From Planctomycetota bacterium (lineage in GTDB: Bacteria; Planctomycetota; MHYJ01; WSZJ01; JACPWG01), in contig JACPWG010000183.1 of the NCBI GenBank assembly GCA_016197205.1, positions 62,001 to 126,000 on the forward strand: a stretch of DNA of 64,000 nucleotides. The letters run 5' to 3'. The translations under genes and the position numbers were made by a program. Below, piece after piece: positions 56,853 to 64,000 of the stretch (positions are counted from its first letter, which is position 1; each line of letters starts with the position of its first letter). Below the pieces are notes generated by a model. The model saw nothing but the letters and a program-made list of their open reading frames with translations, had not been told where the DNA came from and did no database searches.

Positions 56853-59759
56853 ATGAAGCCAGGACGCCGCGCGTCGCGAAGGGCGATGGCGCTCATCGTA
56901 TCTCTCGGGATGCTCACGCTGCTGGCGATCGTCGCAACCACGTTCGTGGCGCTTTCGCGGTCCGAGAGGGTGAGCTCCGAAAACTACGTGATCAAAGTGA
57001 GGGCGCGCATGCTCGCCGAGTCGGGCATCGACTACGCGCTCGCCAAGCTCCGTACGCCGCTCGGGCTCGGGCCCGAGTCCGTGTACGGGGGGGAGGACCT
57101 GAACGGGAACGGCGCCCAAGTCGGCGGTCCGTTCAACGCGGACGCGCTGCTGGATGACGCGAATGGGAACGCCGGCGGGGCAGTGGATTTCCTGGCCTGC
57201 CCCTTGCGGTTCGCCCGTCGCCCGAGCTGGTTCGCGGACGCGAACGGCGACGGGTTGCCCGACCTCCTCGACATCGTGGAGCGGGGGGTCGCGGCCAGGC
57301 GCGGCTATTCCGGCGTGCTGCCGGGCACGCTGCACGCGCTCGGCGACACCTTCGCGATCCGGCTCCTCGACACCTCCTCCGAGCTGTACGTCAACGGCGC
57401 CGGAAACGGCTACCGCGCGCTCTACCGGAACCTCTGCCTGCTCCTGCTCGGCAATGCGAGCCTCGGGGACCGGATCCAGGCCCGGCAGCCCTACGGCACG
57501 CCCGAGGACCTCGTGGTCACGGCGGCGCTCACCGAGGCCGAGTTCGCGGTCCTGCGCCCCTACCTCACCTGCCAGGCCTGGGTCGACTCTTCCACCATGC
57601 GGCCGGACCCCCAGGCCTCCCTCCTCGTGATGCCACGCGCCTTCCGCCGGCTCGACCGGGTGGAGCCGCGCGCCCCCATCAACGTGAACGGCGCCGACTT
57701 CAACCTCCTCGTCGCCGTGTTCCAGGGGATCTCCGGCTTCTTCACCGACAACAACGCGCCGGTCAAGAGCTTCTTCTCCATCAACGCGACGCGCGCCCGT
57801 GCGCTCGCCCAGGCGATCGTCGACGCTCGCGCCGAGACCTTCGTCGACGCGAACCCGAACGGCGTCTGGGATCCCGGGGAGGCGTTCGTGGACCGGAACG
57901 CGAACGGGCGGTACGACGGCCCGTTCCGGACGTGGGACCAGTTCGAGAATTTCCTGGGCGGCGTGCAGGGCTTCGTCGGGAATTTCAACCGGGCCTTCCG
58001 GGAACTGGTCCTGGCCAACGCCAACCCGAACTCGTGCCTGAACAAGTTCCAGCCGGACGCGCACCGGTACCACGGGACCGACAAAGCCGACCTCGTCGTG
58101 TACACCACGGAGCTTTGTTTTTCGGCCACGGGCTTCTTCGACATCTCCAGCTACGGTCGGGTCACGGACTCGAGCAACCGGGTGGTGGGGGAGGACGAGG
58201 TCCGCGCGGTGGTCAAGCTCTTCGAGACGCGCGTGCTGACCACGCAGGAGGACTTCGAGTCGGCGGGGGTCAAGGTGACGATGGACCCGGACGTGAGGAC
58301 GCTGCCCGAGGAGGTGTCGGATTTCGCGACGGAGTCCTTCACGGACACGAACGGCGACGGGCGCTTCACCAAAGGGGACGCCTTCCAGGACGCGAACGGC
58401 GACGGCGCCCGGGACGGCCCCGCGATCTACGACGGACAGGTGACGCTCCGCCCCGCGGATCCGCCCGGCAGCCTGCCCTGGGGGGACGCTTCGGCCCTCA
58501 CCTTCCGCGCGCTCTTCAACGACAGCGCCGCGACCAGCCGGGTCGGACGCGGCGACGCCTATCCCAGCCTCGTCGCGGACGTGGCGACGCCGGCCAACCG
58601 CAGGTTCCCGTTGTCCTCCGGCGCGACGGTCTCGAACGTCGTGCGGGGCGCATCCCTCGTCAAGGACCTGAGCGGCTCGAACAACTACTCGGACCTCTTC
58701 CCGGACGGCCTTTTCATCCGGCGCGAGCGGCAGAAGACGATCTACTACAGCCCGATCGGCAACATCCCGCCCCTCACGGGGTCGGTCGGCTTCTGGGTGA
58801 AGCCCACGTGGCGCGGCATTCCCGCCGCCCTGCAGTATCGCGACCTGCTGGGCATGGACCAGCAGTTCGCCTTCGCGCCCAACCGGGGGCGGATCTTCCT
58901 GATGTACGCCCTGACCCCGGGCGTCTTCGTCCTGGAGGCCCTCTGGAATCACGACTCCGCGGGCACGGCGGCCAACGAAGTGGACAACGACCAGGGGTAC
59001 GTTCCGCCGATTTTCCAGTGCCTGCACACCCTGGACATCCGAAGCAACAACTGGAACCCGGGCCAATGGCATTACTTCGCGCTCCGGTGGCAGGACATGA
59101 TGCGCTTCAACTTCTTCCTCGACGGCAATTCGTCCGCCTCTCTGTTCGAGGCGGCGCTCGAGCCGGGCGTCACGATCATCCGCATCGGGCCGGTGCCGAC
59201 GCTGAACCTGTTCACGCTCGGCTCGAACATGCCCTGGTTCAACACGATCGGCTCGGGGACGTTCGACGACCTGCGCGTCCATCGGAGCCTGGTCCCCAAC
59301 TCGGACGTCGGCCTCGCCCCGCCGTGGCGGTACGATGACACGGGGTATCCCGGCTATTCCACCTACGTCGGCCGCTTCACGCTCCCGCAGGGCGCGGTGG
59401 TACGAACCCTCGGGATGACGAGCCTCCGTCCGTCGGAAAATTACCGCGGCGATCCCCTGGACAACCGCGTCTCCACCCCGCGGCGCCGGAGGCCCGACGT
59501 CAGCCTGTCGTACAAGGTCAGCTCGGAGACCGGATGGCGCGTCCATCCCCGGTCGACCGATCCCAATCGGGTGGACGGGGAGGAGCTGCCGGTCGATCCC
59601 AACACGCCCGCGGTCGGGGCCGGCGAGACCTTCCAGTTCATGCTGACCTTCGATCGCCGCGGACAGGATCCCTTCCGGAACTCCCCGACGGTGGACGACG
59701 TGCGGGTCACGTACGCCCTCGGCTCCCCGCAGTTCTTGAGCTACAACGTCGTGCCGTAG
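56853..59759 (+). CDS. GspK/PilX-like pseudopilin with calcium loops and LamG-like domain
   Basis: The 968-residue protein begins SRRAMALIVSLGMLTLLAIV, an N-terminal hydrophobic helix like GspK or PilX minor pseudopilins, followed by VRARMLAESGIDYALAKL. The Glu at position +5 of true pilins is absent, as in GspK. A GspK-like helical region contains EF-hand-like loops (DANGDGLPDLLD, DTNGDGRFTKGD, DANGDGARDG). The C-terminal half has a LamG-like sandwich (GSVGFWVKPTWRG, NPGQWHYFALRW, FFLDGNSS, FDDLRVHRSL). It is far longer than GspK (about 320). Two ATGs (56838, 56853) are possible; GAGGAG favours 56853. It is probably a surface tip or secretion-linked protein (inference). Confidence 0.8.
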   Translation: MKPGRRASRRAMALIVSLGMLTLLAIVATTFVALSRSERVSSENYVIKVRARMLAESGIDYALAKLRTPLGLGPESVYGGEDLNGNGAQVGGPFNADALLDDANGNAGGAVDFLACPLRFARRPSWFADANGDGLPDLLDIVERGVAARRGYSGVLPGTLHALGDTFAIRLLDTSSELYVNGAGNGYRALYRNLCLLLLGNASLGDRIQARQPYGTPEDLVVTAALTEAEFAVLRPYLTCQAWVDSSTMRPDPQASLLVMPRAFRRLDRVEPRAPINVNGADFNLLVAVFQGISGFFTDNNAPVKSFFSINATRARALAQAIVDARAETFVDANPNGVWDPGEAFVDRNANGRYDGPFRTWDQFENFLGGVQGFVGNFNRAFRELVLANANPNSCLNKFQPDAHRYHGTDKADLVVYTTELCFSATGFFDISSYGRVTDSSNRVVGEDEVRAVVKLFETRVLTTQEDFESAGVKVTMDPDVRTLPEEVSDFATESFTDTNGDGRFTKGDAFQDANGDGARDGPAIYDGQVTLRPADPPGSLPWGDASALTFRALFNDSAATSRVGRGDAYPSLVADVATPANRRFPLSSGATVSNVVRGASLVKDLSGSNNYSDLFPDGLFIRRERQKTIYYSPIGNIPPLTGSVGFWVKPTWRGIPAALQYRDLLGMDQQFAFAPNRGRIFLMYALTPGVFVLEALWNHDSAGTAANEVDNDQGYVPPIFQCLHTLDIRSNNWNPGQWHYFALRWQDMMRFNFFLDGNSSASLFEAALEPGVTIIRIGPVPTLNLFTLGSNMPWFNTIGSGTFDDLRVHRSLVPNSDVGLAPPWRYDDTGYPGYSTYVGRFTLPQGAVVRTLGMTSLRPSENYRGDPLDNRVSTPRRRRPDVSLSYKVSSETGWRVHPRSTDPNRVDGEELPVDPNTPAVGAGETFQFMLTFDRRGQDPFRNSPTVDDVRVTYALGSPQFLSYNVVP

Positions 59760-60352
59760 CGGCCGCCGCCGCCGAAGAGGCCGGAGCCGCCGAACGGCGA
59801 CAAGAACTCGGGTCGACGAGCGGCGCCCAACGGCACCGCGACCGTGAGGGAGCGGCCTCGGCGTGTCCGACGTCTCCCCCGGGTTCGGTCCCGCCGGCGA
59901 TCGGTGAAAGGCGACGCGCGCCGGCGCCGGTTCCGCGCGGAATCCTGTCGCAGGAGTTCGGCGGGTGCACGAATTCGGAGATTGGGGTGTCGCGCGGAGG
60001 CCGTTGCACCAATGCCCCCGGTGCTGCGACGCGGGCAGCGGACAAGGCCCCGCGCTCTTGCGGCTCGTCACGCGGCGGTAGAGCGTACGGAGGCCTGGCC
60101 GGAACCGAAGCCGCCAAGGGACACCTCGAGACCGCTCCCTCACGGTCGCGGTTCCGTGCCGGCCGCCACCCGCCGGCGCCGTGACGTCCGCGGTTTCCGT
60201 GCCTTTCGGCGTCTTCGGCGTTTTCGGTGGCTCGTCCTCGTCTGTGGATTCCTGGTGCGGCATTCCGTTCCTTCGCCGGCGTCCTGTGGTTTCCGTGGTG
60301 ATCGATCCCGACACCGCGCTCTGAAAAAAAACTCCCTGTGCATGAGTACCTC
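59760..60352. repeat. Intergenic region with paired inverted repeats
   Basis: No gene is supported. Copies of the ACCGCGACCGTGAGGGAGCG family lie at 59834-59861 (direct) and 60128-60155 (inverted). Segment 60207-60233 resembles 10494-10518, and there is a CACAGGA/TTCCGTGG patch at 60283-60300. The paired opposing copies could fold the 300 bases between them into a large stem. Confidence 0.75.
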
Positions 60353-61861
60353 GTGAGACCAAGCATCCGTGCCTCCGCCCTCTCTCCCCTCGCCCTCGTG
60401 CTCCTCGCTCTCTGCGCCGCCTCCGTCCGCCCGCTGTCGGCGGCCGAAGGGGAGGACGAGAACCTGCGGATCGAGCAGGCGGGCTTCGACAGCCACGGAA
60501 AGGCGGTGGTGGTGAAAGTGTCGGGCGCGGCCACGCTGCCGGAGCGTTCCCGGATCGTGGTTACGCTCGCCTATCAGGGCCGCCAGGCGCGCGACACGTA
60601 CGCGAGCGGGTACGTCGAGGGCGGCGCCTGGTCGATCGAGCTGGGCCCGTTGGAGAAGAGGCCGCTGCCGGGCAGGTACGTCCTCGTCGTGAGCTTCAAT
60701 CTGGCCGAGCAGCATCCCGCGGTGCGCAAGGCCTGGAGCGCGGGCGGGCCGGGCCTGCGTCCCGAACGGGTGATCCGGACGAAAGAGCTGGTCTTCGGCG
60801 ACCCGGCCGACGAGCAGGCCGAGCGAGAACGGGCGAAGGCGGACTACAAGGGGATCGTGGAGCGGATGATCCTCCTTTCGCGCGATTTCGAAACCGCGTG
60901 GAAGGAGCTGGGAAAAAAAGAGCGCTACGTCCAGGGAGAGCACATCGACCCCCAGGCCTGGGAGGAATTGGTCTCGAAGCTCTTCGCCCGGCGCAAGGAC
61001 CTGGGGAAGGAGAGCGCGGACCTCGCGGACGAGTGCCTGGTGCCGCTGTTTCCGCAGGTGCAGGAGCGGATGACCTCCTTCCTGTCGGTATTCCTGAACG
61101 TGGTGCTGGCCCTCACGCGGGGCCGCTATCGCGCGGACCACCTGGCGATCCCCGAGGAGCTGAACCAGCTCGACCGGCTCGAAAACCTGTTCAAGGACAT
61201 CGGTCGCCTGACCGGTGCGCGGGAAGGGCTGGAGGCGTCGCTCCCCGTGCTCGAAAAGGGGAGCGAAGAGCCCGCGCTCGCCCTCGGGCAGGACCAGCGG
61301 TCCCCCGACGAGGAAAAAAAATTGGTGCGTGAGCACGTACGGGCCTGGATGGCGAAGCTGGACGCCGCACGCAAAGAGCTGGACGCCGAAGTCGCGGCCC
61401 GGCGGGCGCGGATGGAGCCTGCGGCCGGCGGCGCGAGCGGCGCGGCCGCCTTCGACGCCGCGTCCTGGGATGCGTGGTATCGGCCGTGGGCCGTGTCGTT
61501 GTCGAAGCTGCGCCTCGTGCACAAGGTCGTCCAGTTGGACACCGCGATGGACGCCGACGGGCTGATCGCGCTGAAATTCCCGAGCGTGTACGAATACACG
61601 GACCAGCTTGTGAACGACGTGGGGCAGCTCGCGCTCGGCGAGGCCGGGGCGCTTTTTCGGCGGGCCGGGCTGGCCGTTCCCGCCGCCTACCTGGCCGTGG
61701 GCGTGGACGGCGCGTCGCTGACGCCGCAGGCCGCGGAGGAGGAGCGGGACCGGCTGCGTACGACCTACGAGAGCCGCCTGGAGCAGGTTTCCGGCATCCT
61801 GGGGATCCCAGCCGAGCCCCCGCCCGCGGGCGGAGAGGCGCCCGGCCCGCAAAAAAAGTAG
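60353..61861 (+). CDS. Exported protein with Ig-like LAYQGR domain and helical domain
   Basis: The 502-residue protein (GTG 60353) has a signal peptide (LALVLLALCAASVRPLSAAEG). An Ig-like domain follows at about 30-145 (VVKVSGAATLPERSRIVVT, LAYQGRQA, PLPGRYVLVVSF), then a helical region to residue 490 (for example ELNQLDRLENLFKDIGRL). The domain order and the LAYQGR strand match the C-terminal half of the protein at 53475. GTG 60338 is an alternative start; neither has a strong Shine-Dalgarno. It carries A7-8 tracts at 60914, 61314 and 61851 with the frame intact. Function unknown. Confidence 0.75.
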   Translation: MRPSIRASALSPLALVLLALCAASVRPLSAAEGEDENLRIEQAGFDSHGKAVVVKVSGAATLPERSRIVVTLAYQGRQARDTYASGYVEGGAWSIELGPLEKRPLPGRYVLVVSFNLAEQHPAVRKAWSAGGPGLRPERVIRTKELVFGDPADEQAERERAKADYKGIVERMILLSRDFETAWKELGKKERYVQGEHIDPQAWEELVSKLFARRKDLGKESADLADECLVPLFPQVQERMTSFLSVFLNVVLALTRGRYRADHLAIPEELNQLDRLENLFKDIGRLTGAREGLEASLPVLEKGSEEPALALGQDQRSPDEEKKLVREHVRAWMAKLDAARKELDAEVAARRARMEPAAGGASGAAAFDAASWDAWYRPWAVSLSKLRLVHKVVQLDTAMDADGLIALKFPSVYEYTDQLVNDVGQLALGEAGALFRRAGLAVPAAYLAVGVDGASLTPQAAEEERDRLRTTYESRLEQVSGILGIPAEPPPAGGEAPGPQKK

Positions 61862-62460
61862 GAGGAGGAACTCGAGGCGGGAAGGCTCGGAGGCTGTGCG
61901 CCGTCGCCCTCTCAAGCGGAGCGGGAGAGGGCCGGCGGGAAGGCCGGGGTGGGGGCGGGCCGCCGACCGCCGGCGGGTCCCGCGGTGGGCTGGGACTCGC
62001 CGGCGGCCGTCCGTATCGCTTGCCCCCTGAGTACCGCCCCACAGAACTGGGTGACCAATTTCCTCGGCGATTTGGGCCGCCTGCTTCGTTGCGCTCGCTC
62101 GACGTAGTTCTCCGTTACTACGCCTCGCTCGCGCGCCTCGCGGGCGGCCGAACTTGCCTTCGGCTATTGGTCACCGACTTCCGGGGAGCGGTACTAAGTA
62201 CCGCCCCACGCAATGGGGTGACCAATTTTCTCGGCGATCGGCCACCGACTTCCGTGGAGCGGCGCATGGTTCCGACACGGGTTACAGACCGCGGTCGGCC
62301 GCCTCCCGTAGGGGCGCCCCTTGTGGGCGCCTGCGATGGGCGGCAAGTCGTTGGAGTGCGCGGTGTCGAGACGGGGGCGGGCACAAGGCCGGCCCCTACG
62401 TCAGGACGTCGACGCCTGTGCCCCGTGCGCCGTCCGATTCGAACCATGCCTGGAGCGGTA
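61862..62460. repeat. Repeat-dense intergenic region
   Basis: It contains the full MITE-like copy B (62030-62195), an adjoining damaged copy C starting at 62197, and a hairpin repeat of the CCGTAGGGGCGCC/GGCCCCTACG type (about 62307-62400). That repeat seems to sit inside copy C, whose right end (GCGGTACT) reappears at 62455-62462. No gene is supported. Confidence 0.75.
62030..62195 (-). mobile_element. MITE-like element, copy B (166 bases)
   Basis: Same length and same inverted ends (AGTACCGC...GCGGTACT) as copy A but in the opposite orientation, about 93% identical by eye. No transposase inside. Confidence 0.8.
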
Positions 62461-62462
62461 CT
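62197..62462 (-). mobile_element. MITE-like element, copy C, deleted and interrupted
   Basis: It starts AGTACCGCCCCACG directly after copy B and keeps about 45 bases of one end and 25 of the other (to about 62262). A different hairpin repeat follows, then the terminal GGAGCGGTACT at 62452-62462. The terminal bases abut the stop codon of the recombinase gene. Confidence 0.55.
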
Positions 62463-63348
62463 AAGCCCTCGGATGAGCGCGGTCGTAGGTCTCGCGCATG
62501 CGTTGCGCGGTGACGTGCGTGTAGATCTGGGTCGTGGAGATGTTCTCGTGGCCGAGGAGCTCCTGCACGGACCGGAGGTCGGCGCCGCGGTCCAGGAGAT
62601 GGGTCGCGAACGTATGGCGGAACGTGTGAGGGGAGATCGCCTTCTTGATGCCGGCCTCACGCGCGTACTTTTCGACGATCCTCCGGATGCCGCGGACGCC
62701 CAGGCGGCGGCCGGACTTGTTCAGGAAGACGGGGCCGCTCGCTTCGGCGCCGAGGGGCGCCTGGCGGGAGGCGAGGTAGTCGCGAAGCGACTGGACGGCG
62801 AGACGCCCGACCGGGGCGAGGCGCTCCTTGGAGCCCTTGCCGTGGATGCGGAGCGTGCCGCCGATCATGTCGATGTCCTTCAGGGAGAGTCCGCAGATTT
62901 CGCCGATGCGGATCCCGGTGGAGTAGAGCACCTCCAGGATGGCCCGGTCCCGGCGGCCGGCCGGGGAGCCCAGATCGGGCAGGGCGAGCAGCGCCTCGAC
63001 CTCGCGCTCCTCCAGGTAGTCGGGCAGGCGGCGTTCGAGCTTCGGCGTCCTGACCATCTTAGCCGGGTTCGACGAGATCAGCCCGCGGCGCTGGGCGAAC
63101 TTGAAGAAGCTGCGCAGGCAGGCCATCTTCCGGGCGATGGTGGACTTCTCGAAGCCGCCGGACTTGAGGAGGGCCAGGTAGCGGCGGATGACGACCTGGT
63201 CGATGGTGCCGACCTCCGGGGTGCTTGCGCCGAGCCAGAGCTTTTCCGTGAAGTGGCGCAGGTCGGCGGCGTATGCGCGCACGGTTTCGGGCGAGAAGTT
63301 CTTCCCGTACCTCAGGTGGTCCAGGAAGGCGGTGATCAGGTCCAACAT
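62461..63348 (-). CDS. xerC: Tyrosine recombinase, XerC/XerD family
   Basis: The 295-residue enzyme resolves chromosome dimers at dif sites (family function). The N-terminal SAM-like core-binding domain is FSPETVRAYAADLRHFTE. The catalytic domain has every residue of the R-K-H-x-x-R-H-Y set: STGIRIGE (Arg), GKGSKER (Lys), SPHTFRHTFATHLL (His-x-x-Arg), LGHENISTTQIYTH (His and nucleophile Tyr). Length is typical for XerC/D (about 300). The start at 63348 has GGGAGC upstream; a GTG at 63366 would add six residues. XerC versus XerD cannot be separated with certainty. The small gene at 63400 is upstream in the same direction. Confidence 0.93.
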   Translation of the reverse strand: MLDLITAFLDHLRYGKNFSPETVRAYAADLRHFTEKLWLGASTPEVGTIDQVVIRRYLALLKSGGFEKSTIARKMACLRSFFKFAQRRGLISSNPAKMVRTPKLERRLPDYLEEREVEALLALPDLGSPAGRRDRAILEVLYSTGIRIGEICGLSLKDIDMIGGTLRIHGKGSKERLAPVGRLAVQSLRDYLASRQAPLGAEASGPVFLNKSGRRLGVRGIRRIVEKYAREAGIKKAISPHTFRHTFATHLLDRGADLRSVQELLGHENISTTQIYTHVTAQRMRETYDRAHPRA

Positions 63349-63399
63349 GGTCTTGCTCCCATCCACGGTTTTGGGTTGAACGGACGTGCGGGCCGGACC

Positions 63400-63654
63400 T
63401 CAGGCCGTGGGAGGGTCCGGCGAGCCGTGGATGGGGCCCTGCCGCGTCGCGGGTCGCTCCTGCATGTAGGAGTGCCAGGCGAGCGACGCCTTGAGCACGT
63501 CGGTAAGGCTGAAATTGAGCCTCGGGTCGACCGCCCACGCGGAAAGCGCGTCCAGGGCTTGGCGCTCCTGGCCCGAGCGGAAGCGGAGGACGTACCGGTG
63601 CCGACCCTTGTTGAGCACGAGCGTGAACGGACGTTGGGTCTTCGTCCGCGGCAT
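63400..63654 (-). CDS. Small conserved-looking hypothetical protein
   Basis: The 84-residue product is basic at the N-terminus (MPRTKTQRPFTLVLNKGRHR). A beta segment (YVLRFRSGQERQALDALSAW) leads into a helix (FSLTDVLKASLAWHSYMQ) and a Pro-rich end. GGAGGG precedes the ATG at 63654, which supports translation. It lies 51 bases upstream of the recombinase start and is probably co-transcribed. Function unknown. Confidence 0.68.
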   Translation of the reverse strand: MPRTKTQRPFTLVLNKGRHRYVLRFRSGQERQALDALSAWAVDPRLNFSLTDVLKASLAWHSYMQERPATRQGPIHGSPDPPTA

Positions 63655-63895
63655 GGGGCGCCCTCCGAATTGTCAGCCTTCCCCCGGGAAGGGATCGGTC
63701 GGATCGGGACCCGGCCTCGAAGACCGCGACGCATCCTCTTGCGCTCTACGGTGCTTCGTGCCGTCCACCCAAAATATCGGTCGCGGCTTCCATTAGACTT
63801 GAATGGCCGGCGCGTGCGAGCATGCCAGCGAAATCAAGGGCTCCGGGCCGCCGGTGGGCTCATCTTAATTTGATCCGCGAAATCGGAGGTGCCGC

Positions 63896-64000
63896 ATGGC
63901 GGCTGCCAGGGTCGCGATCGTCATGGGCAGCGACTCGGACCTCGAGCTGCTGCGGCCGGGGGCCGAGCTGCTCGCCGAGTTCGGCGTGGGCTGTGAAGTG
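63896..64000 (+). CDS. purE: N5-carboxyaminoimidazole ribonucleotide mutase, N-terminal part
   Basis: The 35 codons before the window ends read AARVAIVMGSDSDLELL, then AELLAEFGVGCEV. The IVMGSDSDL nucleotide-binding loop with its catalytic Ser-Asp is diagnostic of PurE, which rearranges N5-CAIR to CAIR in purine synthesis. GGAGGTG lies 5 bases before the ATG. The rest of the gene is beyond the window. Confidence 0.92.
   Translation, partial: MAAARVAIVMGSDSDLELLRPGAELLAEFGVGCEV

Noticed and set aside
62461-63348. Tyrosine recombinase as the integrase of the STAND/AbiEii cassette
   Set aside because: It lies 14 kb away outside the flanking repeats, has the length and motifs of housekeeping XerC/D and is next to purE; nothing links it to the cassette.
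1-64000. CRISPR array, rRNA or tRNA genes
   Set aside because: No regularly spaced identical repeats were seen and no rRNA or cloverleaf-like segment was recognised on either strand; the repeats present are dispersed and irregular.

Overview
This is a high-GC bacterial window, roughly 70% GC by eye. Gene content points to a large-genome, uncultivated lineage, most likely Planctomycetota or a neighbour. This is inferred from WD40 and HEAT proteins, a serine/threonine kinase, YfbK-type VWA proteins, a TPR protein carrying RNA polymerase alpha C-terminal domains, a DUF1570-like protease and many short dispersed intergenic repeats. No 16S, tRNA or ribosomal protein gene is present to settle it. 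Promoters are unusually easy to read: about fifteen sites match TTGACN-N16-18-TATAAT, and three sit so close to the ATG that the mRNA should be leaderless.

Layout. 1-3674: two exported or membrane proteins (minus), then a PspA/IM30 homologue with a coupled AAA+ ATPase. 3937-4631: a coupled DUF433/DUF5615 toxin-antitoxin-like pair. 4890-8099: an Hsp70-like ATPase and a HEAT protein. 8090-12100 (minus): an ion transporter operon and a metalloprotease. 12525-17608: a small protein, a metallophosphoesterase and a CCA-adding-type nucleotidyltransferase in an overlapping operon, a convergent NYN protein, and a P1-nuclease/phospholipase C-like protein. 17681-23108: a HEAT protein, pyruvate kinase, and a DppBC-type permease pair without its other subunits. 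23395-25971: a GAF/HD-GYP protein and the TPR-alphaCTD protein. 26293-32939: a PilO/GspM-like protein, an ABC-2 permease with a large exported partner, and a Tat-exported alpha/beta hydrolase. 33037-35664 (minus): an ECF sigma factor with an anti-sigma-like VWA protein. 35854-43127: a HEAT-VWA protein and a WD40 kinase.

43128-48176 is the most unusual block. A 1304-residue protein with an Mrr-like nuclease motif, a STAND-type P-loop and a long helical tail overlaps by 11 bases an AbiEii-type nucleotidyltransferase gene. The block is bracketed by two in-frame copies of the 3' end of the WD40 kinase gene. I read it as a candidate antiphage (Avs-like) cassette of a composition I do not recognise.

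48255-50575 (minus): a membrane operon with a zinc-ribbon protein, a TPR protein and a signal-peptidase-I-like protein that has lost its catalytic dyad. 51024-52583: an amidohydrolase whose 5' end is invaded by a 166-base MITE-like element. 52859-61861: a PilZ protein, two proteins sharing an undescribed domain pair, and a GspK/PilX-like pseudopilin with LamG-like and calcium-loop regions; this looks like part of an envelope or pilus system linked to c-di-GMP. 61862-64000: a repeat-dense gap, a XerC-type recombinase, a small protein and the start of purE.

Intergenic regions hold several dispersed repeat families: the MITE (two full copies and one damaged), 26-base and 28-base motifs shared between distant loci, a nested palindrome and hairpin motifs. 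A7-8/T7-8 tracts occur repeatedly inside intact genes. No CRISPR array, rRNA or tRNA was found.
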